Under the pieces are notes generated by a model, which was given only the letters and a program-made list of their open reading frames with translations, made no database searches and was not told the origin of the DNA. 64,000 nt of DNA from Glacieibacterium arshaanense (GTDB lineage Bacteria > Pseudomonadota > Alphaproteobacteria > Sphingomonadales > Sphingomonadaceae): NCBI RefSeq assembly GCF_004681125.1, contig NZ_SIHO01000001.1, positions 693,149-757,148 of the forward strand, written 5' to 3'. This document shows, one piece after another, positions 53,792 through 62,440 of the stretch. Positions within the stretch are counted from its first letter, which is position 1. Each line of letters begins with the position of its first letter. The translations under genes and the position numbers were made by a program.

Positions 53792-54717
53792 GCGCCGGCG
53801 ACCTCCTTGGGGTTCTGGAAACGCAGCGCCACCACCGTCAGCAGCACCGTCAGCACGATAAGCAACGTCGACGCGGCGTTGACTTCGGGGGTCACCGAGA
53901 AGCGCACCATCGAATAGACCTTGACCGGGAAGGTGATGGTGTCGGGGCCGGCGGTGAAGAAGGTGATGACGAAATCATCGAGGCTGAGCGTGAACGCCAG
54001 CAGCGCGCCGGCGATCAGCGACGGCTTGAGGTGCGGGATGAGCACGTCGCGGAATGCCTGTGCGTCGGTGGCGCCGAGGTCGCGTGCGGCCTCTTCCTGC
54101 GAACGATCGAAGCTGGCCAGCCGGGCGCGGACGACCACCGCCACGAACGGAAAGCTGAACGAGATATGCGCGATGACGATCGGCCCGAGGTTGAACGGCC
54201 AGACCAGGTCCTGCGGCCACGGCATGATGCGCGCGAAGAACACCAGCATCGCCACGCCCATGCAGATCTCGGGAATGACGATCGGCATCGCCATCGCGCC
54301 TTCGAACGCCGTCTTGCCGCGGAAGTCGAAGCGCCACAGCGCCACCGCCGCGAGCGCGCCGAGGATGACGCTGGCGATGGTCGATAGTGCGGCAATCGAC
54401 AGCGAGTTGCCGAACGCTTCAAGCAACGAGCTGTCGGTGAGCGCCTTGACGTACCAGTCGGTGGTGAAGCCGCGCCAGACGATGTTGCGCTTGCTGTCGT
54501 TGAAGCTGAACGCCATCAGCGTGATCAGCGGCAGGTAGAGAAACAGCCCGACGATGACGAGCCACAGCTGCAGCGGCCAGCGGCGGAGATAGTCGAGCGG
54601 GCCGGGGGTGTTGCGGCGCGGGCGCGCGGTTGCCACGGCGGCGCTGACTTCGGCGGGGCCGAACTGCGCGTCGGCAATCTCTGCGGCCAAAACGCCGTCG
54701 TCGCCAGGCGCGCTCAT
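53788..54717 (-). CDS. potI: polyamine ABC transporter permease (PotI-like)
   Basis: This 309-residue inner-membrane protein has six helices after a 40-residue cytoplasmic N-terminus. The EAA loop that contacts the ATPase reads EEAARDLGATDAQAFRDVLIPHLKPSLIAG. FNDSKRNIVWRGFTTDWYVK after the first helix is typical of PotC/PotI. It overlaps both neighbouring genes by 4 bases, so the permeases and ATPase are translationally coupled. Confidence 0.92.
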   Translation of the reverse strand: MSAPGDDGVLAAEIADAQFGPAEVSAAVATARPRRNTPGPLDYLRRWPLQLWLVIVGLFLYLPLITLMAFSFNDSKRNIVWRGFTTDWYVKALTDSSLLEAFGNSLSIAALSTIASVILGALAAVALWRFDFRGKTAFEGAMAMPIVIPEICMGVAMLVFFARIMPWPQDLVWPFNLGPIVIAHISFSFPFVAVVVRARLASFDRSQEEAARDLGATDAQAFRDVLIPHLKPSLIAGALLAFTLSLDDFVITFFTAGPDTITFPVKVYSMVRFSVTPEVNAASTLLIVLTVLLTVVALRFQNPKEVAGA

Positions 54718-55601
54718 CGTGCCCCCCGCCGGCGCTGGATCAGCGCCTGCACCGCGACCATGACGAAGGTCAGATAGAGCAGCAGGAACGACAGAGCGGC
54801 GCCGAACGGCCAGTCATTGGCGCGCTTGAACTGGCGCTCGATGACGTTGGCGATCATCTGGCTGTCGGGACCGCCGAGCAGGTCGGGCGTCAGATAGGCG
54901 CCGAGTGCGGGGATGAAGGTAATCAGCACGCCCGACAGGATGCCGGGCAGCGCCAAAGGCACCACCACCTGCATCATCGTGCGGAAATGCCCGGCGCCAA
55001 GGTCGAGGCTGGCTTCGATCAGCGAACGGTCGAGGCGGTCGAGCGCGGCGTAGAGCGGCAGCACCATGAACGGCAAATGCACATAGACCAGCCCGAACAG
55101 CACCGCGGGGTTGTTGTGGAGCATTTCGAGCGGCACGAACGGCGGCACATTGAGCACCAGCCCGACCTGTTTCCAGATCCAGCCGAGCGTCAGGTTGATA
55201 TAGCCCTCGTCGCGCAGCACCGCGATCAGCGCGTAGGTGCGGATGAGCAGGTTCGTCCAGAACGGCAGCATGACCGCCAGCAGCAGCCACGCCTTGACCT
55301 TGTCGGGGGCGAAGGTGATGGCGAGCGCCACCGGAAATCCGGCGACGAGGCAGATGACCGTGCAGGCGGCCGCCATGACGATCGATTTGAAGAAGATGCC
55401 GAGGTAAAGCGGCTGGATGGCCTGCGCGTAATTGGCGAACGTTCCCGAAATCTCGATCTCGGTCAGCCCGACGTTGCGGCCGAAGCTGTACGCCCAGACC
55501 ACCGCCAGTGGCACCAGGAAGAACAGCGTCAGCCAGAACAGCGGCGGCCCCAGCGTGGCCAGCAGCGTTTTTCGTTCCTGCCGCCAGTTTTCGCCGCTCA
55601 C
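54714..55601 (-). CDS. potH: polyamine ABC transporter permease (PotH-like)
   Basis: This 295-residue permease has LGPPLFWLTLFFLVPLAVVWAYSF in the first helix and LLLAVMLPFWTNLLIRTYALIAVL next, both characteristic of PotB/PotH. Its EAA loop is EASLDLGAGHFRTMMQVVVPLALPGILSGVL. It pairs with the PotI-like protein to form the channel. It lies 13 bases after the binding-protein stop. Confidence 0.92.
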   Translation of the reverse strand: MSGENWRQERKTLLATLGPPLFWLTLFFLVPLAVVWAYSFGRNVGLTEIEISGTFANYAQAIQPLYLGIFFKSIVMAAACTVICLVAGFPVALAITFAPDKVKAWLLLAVMLPFWTNLLIRTYALIAVLRDEGYINLTLGWIWKQVGLVLNVPPFVPLEMLHNNPAVLFGLVYVHLPFMVLPLYAALDRLDRSLIEASLDLGAGHFRTMMQVVVPLALPGILSGVLITFIPALGAYLTPDLLGGPDSQMIANVIERQFKRANDWPFGAALSFLLLYLTFVMVAVQALIQRRRGAR

Positions 55602-55614
55602 GCCCGCGCTCCGG

Positions 55615-56706
55615 TCAGGCGGCGCGGATCTTGGTCATCGCGGTCTCGAAGGCGCTTTGCTGCGCGGCACCTTCGAACTTGCCGAACTCCGACCTGTCGA
55701 AACCTATGCCGCTCGGGAAGATGACCGGGTTGTTGCGGTAGCTTTCGGGCATCAGTGCGCGTGCGGCGGCGTTAGGGGTGGGGTAGGAGATGGTTTCGGC
55801 AATCTCTGCACCAGCCTTGGCATCGAGCAGATAGTTGATGAACGCGTGCGCATTGTTCGGGCGCGGCGCACCCTTGGGGATGCACAGCGTGTCCGAATTG
55901 AGCAGGCTGCCTTCCTTGGGCACGATAAAATCGATGTCGGGGTCCTCGGTCATGATCTGCGCGATGTCGCCGTTATACTCGAGCACGAGGTCGACATCGC
56001 CGGCGAGCAGCATGTCCTGGCCATTGTCTTCGTGGAACGCCTTGATGTTGGGCTTCTGCTTGATGAACATCGCGGTGACCTGATCGATCGTCGCCTGATC
56101 GATGCCGTTGACCGAATGGCCGAGGTAGCGCGCGCCAAGGCGAATCAGGTCGGCCGATTCGCTGAGCAGGGCGATTCGGCCCTTGTACTGGTCCGAATCG
56201 AACAGGTATTTCCAGCTGTCGGGAACGCCTTGCACCTTCGATTTGCGGTAGCCGATACCGAGCACCAGCCAGGTGTAGGGCATCGACCACTTGCGGCCCG
56301 GATCGTACGGCGGATCGAGGAAGGCCTTCTCGACATTCTTGAAATTGGGGATTTTGGCATGGTCGAGCGGCATCAGCATGTCGGCCTCCGACATGCGCTG
56401 AACGAACTCGTTTGACGGAACAATGACGTCAAATCCGGGGTTCCCGGCCTTGAGCTTGGCGAAAAGTTCGTCGTTTGTGGCAAAAAGGCTCATGTTGACG
56501 TCGATTCCGGTCTTGGCCCGGAAGTCCGAAAGCGTCGTTTTGCCGATGTAAGTGTCCCAGGTGTAGAAGTTGAGCTTGGCCTCTTCGCCGTCCGCGACCG
56601 CGGTTTTTTCCTTCGAGCAGCCTTCGAGGCCGAATGTCAGACCGACTGCCGCGATACCCATGCCGGCCAAAATCGACCGACGCGAATGTTCTGACCTCAA
56701 GCTCAT
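55615..56706 (-). CDS. potF: polyamine ABC transporter substrate-binding lipoprotein (PotF-like)
   Basis: This 363-residue protein has a twin-Arg followed by a lipobox (RRSILAGMGIAAVGLTFGLEGC), so it is probably Tat-exported and lipid-anchored. LNFYTWDTYIGKTTLSDF, FDVIVPSNEFVQRM, NPPYDPGRKWSMPYTWLVLGIGYRK-like and LVLEYNGDIAQI match PotD/PotF, including Trp and Asp residues that hold the amine groups of the ligand. GGAGGGG is 3 bases from the ATG at 56706. It delivers polyamine to PotHI-PotA. Confidence 0.9.
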   Translation of the reverse strand: MSLRSEHSRRSILAGMGIAAVGLTFGLEGCSKEKTAVADGEEAKLNFYTWDTYIGKTTLSDFRAKTGIDVNMSLFATNDELFAKLKAGNPGFDVIVPSNEFVQRMSEADMLMPLDHAKIPNFKNVEKAFLDPPYDPGRKWSMPYTWLVLGIGYRKSKVQGVPDSWKYLFDSDQYKGRIALLSESADLIRLGARYLGHSVNGIDQATIDQVTAMFIKQKPNIKAFHEDNGQDMLLAGDVDLVLEYNGDIAQIMTEDPDIDFIVPKEGSLLNSDTLCIPKGAPRPNNAHAFINYLLDAKAGAEIAETISYPTPNAAARALMPESYRNNPVIFPSGIGFDRSEFGKFEGAAQQSAFETAMTKIRAA

Positions 56707-56733
56707 AAACCCCTCCGTCAAGCGCGTTGAAAC

Positions 56734-58110
56734 TCAAGCAGAGCGCAAAACCCAATCATAGTCCAGAGGCGTCACCACGCCGTTGAAACGTTCCTGTTCG
56801 ACGCGCTTCACGGTCGCGAACATGTCGAGCACGCGGCGGCCGAAATAGCCCTCGAGCAGCTCCGACCGCGCCAGTCGTTCGACGGCATAGCCCCAGTCGG
56901 TCGGCAACCGTTCGCCGGTTTCGCCGTAGCCGTCACCGACGACCGGCGGACCGGGGTCGGTCTTGTTGGTCAGCCCGTGGTGCATCGACGCCAGTACGGC
57001 GGCGACCGCCAGATAAGGGTTGGCATCGGCACCGCAGATGCGGTGTTCGATGTGGCGGCTGCTCGGCGGCCCGGCGGGCACGCGCAATGGTACAGTGCGA
57101 TTGTTGGTGCCCCAGCCGGCGCGGACTGGGGCGTAGCTGTTGCGGCGGAAGCGCCGGTAGCTGTTGGCGTTTGGCGCGAAGAACGCCATCGAATCCGCCG
57201 CGAAGACGCACGCGCCACCAATGGCGTGGCGCAGGGTTTCGGAGCCTTCGAGCGCCTCGGAGGTGAAGATGTTGTGGCCGGTCTTGTCATTCATGCTGAC
57301 ATGGATGTGCAGCCCGCTGCCCGACTGGTCGGCGAACGGTTTGGCCATGAAGGTCGCGGTGCGGCCCATGCTCGCTGCCACGCCCTTGGCGGCGCGCTTG
57401 AAGCGAATCGCGTCATCACACGCCGCCAGTGCGTCGGGCTTGTGCGCCAGCGTCACTTCGAGCTGGCCGGGTGCATATTCGGCAATCGCCGCGCCCGAGG
57501 GGATGCACATGGCGTCGCAGGCCTCCCACAGCGCGCGCAGATACTTGCTTTCGATGTCATCGGCGTCGAGTCCGTAAACCTGCGCCTGCGTCGGGCGGCG
57601 GCCGTCGGAGCCCTTGGCGAGCTGGATGCCGCCTTCGGGGGTGCGCTCGGCGTCGAGCAGGTAGAATTCGAGTTCGCAGGCGAGCACCGGCGTCAGGCCG
57701 TCGGCGGCGTAGCGGTCGAGCACCGTCTTGAGGATTTGGCGCGGGTCGAGCTGGCACGGCGTGCCGTCGAGTTCGTGCATCGCCAGCATGACCTGCGCTG
57801 CATCGTCGCCAAGCCACGGCGCCAGCGTCAGCGTGCCCGGCACCGGCCAGGCGAGGCGGTCGGCATCGCCGTCTTCCCAGACCAGGCCCGATTCCTCGAC
57901 ATCGAGCCCGGTGGTGTCGACGACCAGCACCGAGCCCGGCAGGAAGCGGCCATCGGCGAAGGCGCCCTTCATCTCGTGGCGTCGCAGCCGCTTGCCGCGC
58001 GGCACACCGCACAGGTTGGTGTAGAAGATGTCGAAATATTCGACATGCGGGAACGCCGCGAGGAAAGCCTCGAGTTCGGCGGGGTCGGCGGCGGTGCTGG
58101 GTCTGGTCAT
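56734..58110 (-). CDS. glutamine-synthetase-family enzyme (gamma-glutamylpolyamine synthetase-like), copy 1
   Basis: This 458-residue protein has GS-family motifs: ACELEFYLL (Glu metal ligands), EYAPGQLEVTL, SGSGLHIHVSM (His for the n2 metal), NSYRRFRRNSYAPVRAGWGTNNRTVPLR and RHIEHRICGADANPYL. It lacks the adenylylation loop Tyr of GlnA. Its context beside puuB and pot genes indicates ATP-dependent gamma-glutamylation of putrescine or a related amine. A second GS-like gene lies two genes upstream in the same operon, and the two differ widely, so they may act on different amines. It overlaps puuB by 4 bases. Confidence 0.88.
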   Translation of the reverse strand: MTRPSTAADPAELEAFLAAFPHVEYFDIFYTNLCGVPRGKRLRRHEMKGAFADGRFLPGSVLVVDTTGLDVEESGLVWEDGDADRLAWPVPGTLTLAPWLGDDAAQVMLAMHELDGTPCQLDPRQILKTVLDRYAADGLTPVLACELEFYLLDAERTPEGGIQLAKGSDGRRPTQAQVYGLDADDIESKYLRALWEACDAMCIPSGAAIAEYAPGQLEVTLAHKPDALAACDDAIRFKRAAKGVAASMGRTATFMAKPFADQSGSGLHIHVSMNDKTGHNIFTSEALEGSETLRHAIGGACVFAADSMAFFAPNANSYRRFRRNSYAPVRAGWGTNNRTVPLRVPAGPPSSRHIEHRICGADANPYLAVAAVLASMHHGLTNKTDPGPPVVGDGYGETGERLPTDWGYAVERLARSELLEGYFGRRVLDMFATVKRVEQERFNGVVTPLDYDWVLRSA

Positions 58111-59366
58111 AATCTATCGCGTAGCGCGTACCATAGCATCCCTGCAACATGTAGCGGTGTGCGCAGCAGCGCACCGCCCGGAAAAGCCGGGGTGGGGAGC
58201 GCTGCCAAACGGTCGAAAGTCGCGCCGTTTCCGGCCAGCGCTTCGGCGATCAGCGTCCCCATCAGGCAGCCCAGCATGACGCCCTGGCCCGAATAGCCAT
58301 GCGCGTGGATGACATCGCCGCGCCGGCCGACTTCGGCGAAGCGGCTCAGCGTGATGGTGACGTCGCCGCTCCAGCCATAGTCGATGCGCGCGTCCTTCAG
58401 TTGCGGGAAAACGCGCAGCATGTGCGGGCGCACGAACGCGGGTACGTTCGCGGGGGCACCGGGGAGGTATTTTTCGCCACCGGCAAACAGCAGTCGCCCG
58501 TCGGCCGAGCGGCGGAAGTAATCGAGCACGAAGCGCGTGTCGGCGACCGCCGCGTCGCTGGGTAGTAGCTTTGCCGCCATATCGCCGAGTGGCTCGGTGG
58601 CGATGATGCTGTTGCCGACGGCCATGACCTTGCGCGCCAGATCGGGCGCCAGCGCGCCGATGCCGCCGTCGCAGGCGAGGATGACGGTGCGGGCGCGCAA
58701 CTGGCCGCGTGACGTGGTGACGGTGGCGCCGCTGATGGCCGTTGCGGCGGTATCTTCGTGCAGCACCGCGCCGGCGCGCTCGGCCGCCGTTGCCAGTCCG
58801 AGCGCGAGTTTGAGCGGGTGGACATGACCGGCACCGGGGTCGAACAGGCCGCCGTGATAGGCAGCGCTGGCGATGTGCGCGGGCAGGTCGGGCTTTTCGA
58901 CGATGACCGGCGTGCCGGTGCCGCCAAGGCGTTGGTATGCCGTGATTTCGGCGCGCAGATGCGCCATGTCGGCCGGGTGCGCTGCCGCCTGCACATGGCC
59001 GCGTCGCGCGTCGCAGTCGATGTTTTCGCGCGCGATCAGGTCCCAGAAATGGTCGCGGGCGCGGTCGCCGATGGCGTTGAGCGCGCGCGCCGGTGCTTCG
59101 CCGAATTGGTCGATGAGTTCCGCCGCGCCCTTGCGCAGCCCCGGAATCGCCTGACCGCCGTTGCGCCCCGAAGCGCCCCAGCCGATTTTCGCGGCCTCGA
59201 TCAGCCGGACGTCATGCCCGGCACGCGCCAGCGCCAGCGCCGACGACAGCCCGGTATAGCCACCGCCGATGACCGCCACGTCGCAATCGACGCTGCCGTC
59301 GAGCGCCGGGCGCGGCGGCGCGGTGTGCGCGGTCGCGGCGTACCAGGAAGGCGGGTAGGCGGTCAC
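58107..59366 (-). CDS. puuB: FAD-dependent gamma-glutamylputrescine oxidoreductase
   Basis: This 419-residue DAO-family flavoprotein has the dinucleotide motif VAVIGGGYTGLSSALALARAGHDVRLIEA (residues 31-59, quoted by positions), GWGASGRNGGQ for FAD, GHVHPLKLALGLA, and a C-terminal DVIHAHGYSGQGVMLGCL closing on the flavin. PuuB oxidises gamma-glutamylputrescine to the aldehyde. It sits between the two GS-like genes: it abuts one with no gap and overlaps the other by 4 bases. No PuuC-type aldehyde dehydrogenase is in this window. Confidence 0.9.
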   Translation of the reverse strand: MTAYPPSWYAATAHTAPPRPALDGSVDCDVAVIGGGYTGLSSALALARAGHDVRLIEAAKIGWGASGRNGGQAIPGLRKGAAELIDQFGEAPARALNAIGDRARDHFWDLIARENIDCDARRGHVQAAAHPADMAHLRAEITAYQRLGGTGTPVIVEKPDLPAHIASAAYHGGLFDPGAGHVHPLKLALGLATAAERAGAVLHEDTAATAISGATVTTSRGQLRARTVILACDGGIGALAPDLARKVMAVGNSIIATEPLGDMAAKLLPSDAAVADTRFVLDYFRRSADGRLLFAGGEKYLPGAPANVPAFVRPHMLRVFPQLKDARIDYGWSGDVTITLSRFAEVGRRGDVIHAHGYSGQGVMLGCLMGTLIAEALAGNGATFDRLAALPTPAFPGGALLRTPLHVAGMLWYALRDRL

Positions 59367-60821
59367 TCAGACCTTGAGCAGCAGATGCTCGCGTTCCCAG
59401 GCGGTGACCACGTCCTGATAGGCCTCAAGCTCGGCGAACTTAATCGCGGCGAACGCGTCGAAGAACGGCTCGCCCAACAAATTGCGCACCGCACGGGCGT
59501 GGGTGAACTTGTCGAGCGCTTCGTTGAGCGTGCGGGGCAGGGTGCGCGCCATGCGGTAGGCGCTGCCGTCGATCTGCGCGCGCGGCTCGCTTTCCTCGAT
59601 CATGCCGATGTAGCCGGCGACCAGCGATGCCGCCATCGACAGGTACGGGTTGGCATCGGCGCCGGGCAGGCGGTTTTCGATGCGGCGGTTTTCGGGGTCG
59701 CTGATTGGCACGCGCAGGCCGCACGACCGGTTATCGAGGCCCCATTGCACGTTGATCGGCGCATCGTGCGACGGCCGCATCCGGCGGAAGCTGTTGACAT
59801 TGGGGGCAAACATCAGCGCGATCTGCGGCAGATGCTGCTGCAAACCGGCGACATGGCTACGGAACAACGGGCTGTCATGGCCATCGGCATCGGCGAACAG
59901 ATTCAGACCCGTTTCGATATCGACGACCGACTGGTGGAGATGCATGGCGCTGCCCGGCTGGTCATCCATGGGCTTGGCCATGAACGTCGCATACATGCCA
60001 TTTTCGAGCGCGACCTGCCGGACGATGCGCTTGAACAACACGACCTGGTCGGCGAGCAGCAGCGGGTCGCCGTGGTTGAAGTTGATTTCGAGCTGCGCCG
60101 CGCCGGCTTCGTGGATCATCGTGTCGAGGTCGAGCCCGGCTTTTTCGCTGTGCTCGTAAATCTTGTCGATGATCTCCTCGAACTCGTTGATCGCATCGAG
60201 GCCGTAGGGTTCGGACGCGGTTTCGGCACGACCGTTGCGGCCGATCGGCGGTTTGAGTGGAATGTCGGGGTCGGTGTTGATGCTGGTCAGGAAGAATTCG
60301 ACTTCGGGGGCGACCAGCGCCTTCCAGCCACGCGCGGCATATAGCCCGATGACCTTCTTGAGCAGATTGCGCGGATAGATTTCGACGGGTTGATGGTCGC
60401 GGCCATAGGGGTCGGCGATGACGACGGCAGTGGGCACCTTGAAATAGGGGGCGATGCGCAACGACGTCGGGTCGGGCACCAGCGTCATGTCGGGGTCCTG
60501 AAACGGCGCCACCGCGGGGTCTTCGGGATAATCGCCGGTGACCGTCACGATCAGGATCGAGCTGGCGATTTTCAGCGCGCCGCCCTGCACCGACTTCACC
60601 ATCTTGGCGGCGGGCAGTACCTTACCGCGGACGATGCCGTTCATGTCAGGCACCATGCATTCGACTTCGACAATGCCGTGGCGCGTCAGCCAGTCTTCAA
60701 GTTCGGCGGCGACTTTTGCGTAATAGAGTTTGCGGTCGGCAATGAGTTGGCGTTCGGCGGCGGTGGGCACGGGGTTAGCCTTTGTGTTGCAGCGGTTGCC
60801 TTGCAGCGCAAAGCTGCGCAT
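59367..60821 (-). CDS. puuA: gamma-glutamylputrescine synthetase-like glutamine synthetase, copy 2
   Basis: This 484-residue protein shows VAPEVEFFL, HEAGAAQLEINFNHGDP, PGSAMHLHQSVVD, RRMRPSHDAPINVQWGLDNRS and RRIENRLPGADANPYLSMAA, the PuuA/GlnT pattern. VECMVPDMNGIVRGKVLPA is the usual N-terminal block. It ligates glutamate to putrescine with ATP in the cytoplasm. The start is uncertain: the ATG at 60821 has a poor ribosome site, while an in-frame GTG at 60770 has AAAGG 8 bases upstream and would remove 17 residues that look non-conserved. It is the first gene of the seven-gene minus-strand operon. Confidence 0.88.
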   Translation of the reverse strand: MRSFALQGNRCNTKANPVPTAAERQLIADRKLYYAKVAAELEDWLTRHGIVEVECMVPDMNGIVRGKVLPAAKMVKSVQGGALKIASSILIVTVTGDYPEDPAVAPFQDPDMTLVPDPTSLRIAPYFKVPTAVVIADPYGRDHQPVEIYPRNLLKKVIGLYAARGWKALVAPEVEFFLTSINTDPDIPLKPPIGRNGRAETASEPYGLDAINEFEEIIDKIYEHSEKAGLDLDTMIHEAGAAQLEINFNHGDPLLLADQVVLFKRIVRQVALENGMYATFMAKPMDDQPGSAMHLHQSVVDIETGLNLFADADGHDSPLFRSHVAGLQQHLPQIALMFAPNVNSFRRMRPSHDAPINVQWGLDNRSCGLRVPISDPENRRIENRLPGADANPYLSMAASLVAGYIGMIEESEPRAQIDGSAYRMARTLPRTLNEALDKFTHARAVRNLLGEPFFDAFAAIKFAELEAYQDVVTAWEREHLLLKV

Positions 60822-60921
60822 CCTAGATGAACCTATCGGCGTTCCGGCTCAAGGGCAGTGATTGCCCGGCGGCAGGCGCCACAGGCGTGTTTGATGTGTA
60901 ACCCTTGCGAGTAGCCAGTCC

Positions 60922-62439
60922 ATGCCCACGCCGCGAAATGCACTTTACGACCGGCCGCTGATGGCCGGGGCCGGGGTGTTGCTGCTTGCCATGGTCGGCA
61001 GCGGCGTCGGCATAACCGCCGCGCTCAAGCTGCGCGACCGCGAAACGGTTGTCACCGCGCCGGTCGCGGCAGCAGTGCGCGCCCCCGCGCCGGCATCGGG
61101 CGAACTGGCCGATATGGTCGCCACCGTCGTCCCCGCCGTGGTCCAGGTCCAGGTGACAGGTCTGCGCCATCACACCCCCGGCGTCATTTCGCCCGACGGC
61201 AGCGATAGCCTGCGGCGCTTTTATGATGACGCGCCGCAAGGCGAGGAGGCCGATGCCGACGAAGTGCTGGGGTCGGGCTTTATCTTTGATTCCAAGGGGC
61301 TTGTCGTAACCAACGCACATGTCGTCGAAGGTGGCAGCAAGATCCGCGTACGCCTCGCGTCGGGTCGTGAAGTCGCTGCCGAACTCGTCGGGGCCGACAG
61401 CAAGACCGACCTCGCCGTATTGCGCATTGCCAGCGACACTGCCGGTCTGCCGACGGTCAAATGGGGCGATTCGGACAAGGTGCGCGTCGGCGATGCGATT
61501 TTCGCGGTCGGCTCGCCGTTCGGGTTGGGCAGCACCGTTACCAGCGGCATCGTATCGGGCCGCGGTCGTGAGATCGGCGAGGGGCCGTACGACGACTTTC
61601 TGCAAATCGACGCCGCTATCAACCAGGGCAACTCGGGCGGGCCGCTGTTCGACCGCTACGGCCATGTCATCGGCGTCAACACCGCGATCTATTCGCCCAG
61701 CGACAGCGGCGGCAACGTCGGCATCGGCTTCGCCATTCCGGCGCATATGGTGCAGCAGGTGGTGCGCCAACTGGTCACCAACGGCCATGTTGTCCGCGGC
61801 CAGATTGGCATTTCAATCCAGCCAGTTACCGAAGATATTGCAGATTCGATGGGATTGAAGGAAGCGCGTGGCGCACTCGTCGCCGGCGTCACCCCTGACA
61901 GCCCGGCAGCGCGCGGCGGTGTGCGTATCGGCGATATCATCACGCGCTTCGGCGGCGCCCCGGTGGTCAATGCCCGCGACCTGACGCGGCTGGTGGCGGA
62001 ATCGACGATTGGCGAAGTCCGCCCCGTCGAGGTGCTGCGCAACGGTCAGTTGGTCAAACTGCAGGTCGCGACGATGTCGGCCGAGCGGCCGGTGCTCGCC
62101 GCGGCGCCGGTGGCACTGCCATCGGCAGCGGCAAAGGGTGGTAGCGCCGATATTCTCGGGCTGGTGGTGACGCGCACGACGCCCGAACTCAACGCCCGCG
62201 CCGAACAGCCGGCGCGCGCGACGGGGTTGATGATCACGCGGGTCGATCCGACCAGCGGCGGCTTCGACCGCGGGTTAGAGGTTGGCGATTTGATTATTGC
62301 AGCCAATCACTTGCGTGTCGATTCTCCCGAACAACTTAAAGCCGGTGTTGCGGCCGCCGGACGCGCCGGACGTCACAACATCCTGCTCGAAGTGCTGCGC
62401 GGCGATGAGCATGCTTTCGTGGCGGTGCCGCTGTCCTGA
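60922..62439 (+). CDS. periplasmic Do/Deg-family serine protease
   Basis: This 505-residue protein has an N-terminal helix (MAGAGVLLLAMVGSGVGITAAL) that is a signal or anchor. The trypsin-like domain has VVTNAHVV (His133), SKTDLAVL (Asp163) and NQGNSGGPLF (Ser238). Two PDZ domains follow, the first at GQIGISIQPVTEDIADSM and the second at DILGLVVTRTTPEL. It acts in envelope protein quality control (DegP/DegQ/MucD type). There is no Cys-rich N-terminal domain. The stop is separated by one base from the stop of the convergent MFS gene. Confidence 0.93.
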   Translation: MPTPRNALYDRPLMAGAGVLLLAMVGSGVGITAALKLRDRETVVTAPVAAAVRAPAPASGELADMVATVVPAVVQVQVTGLRHHTPGVISPDGSDSLRRFYDDAPQGEEADADEVLGSGFIFDSKGLVVTNAHVVEGGSKIRVRLASGREVAAELVGADSKTDLAVLRIASDTAGLPTVKWGDSDKVRVGDAIFAVGSPFGLGSTVTSGIVSGRGREIGEGPYDDFLQIDAAINQGNSGGPLFDRYGHVIGVNTAIYSPSDSGGNVGIGFAIPAHMVQQVVRQLVTNGHVVRGQIGISIQPVTEDIADSMGLKEARGALVAGVTPDSPAARGGVRIGDIITRFGGAPVVNARDLTRLVAESTIGEVRPVEVLRNGQLVKLQVATMSAERPVLAAAPVALPSAAAKGGSADILGLVVTRTTPELNARAEQPARATGLMITRVDPTSGGFDRGLEVGDLIIAANHLRVDSPEQLKAGVAAAGRAGRHNILLEVLRGDEHAFVAVPLS

Positions 62440-62440
62440 A

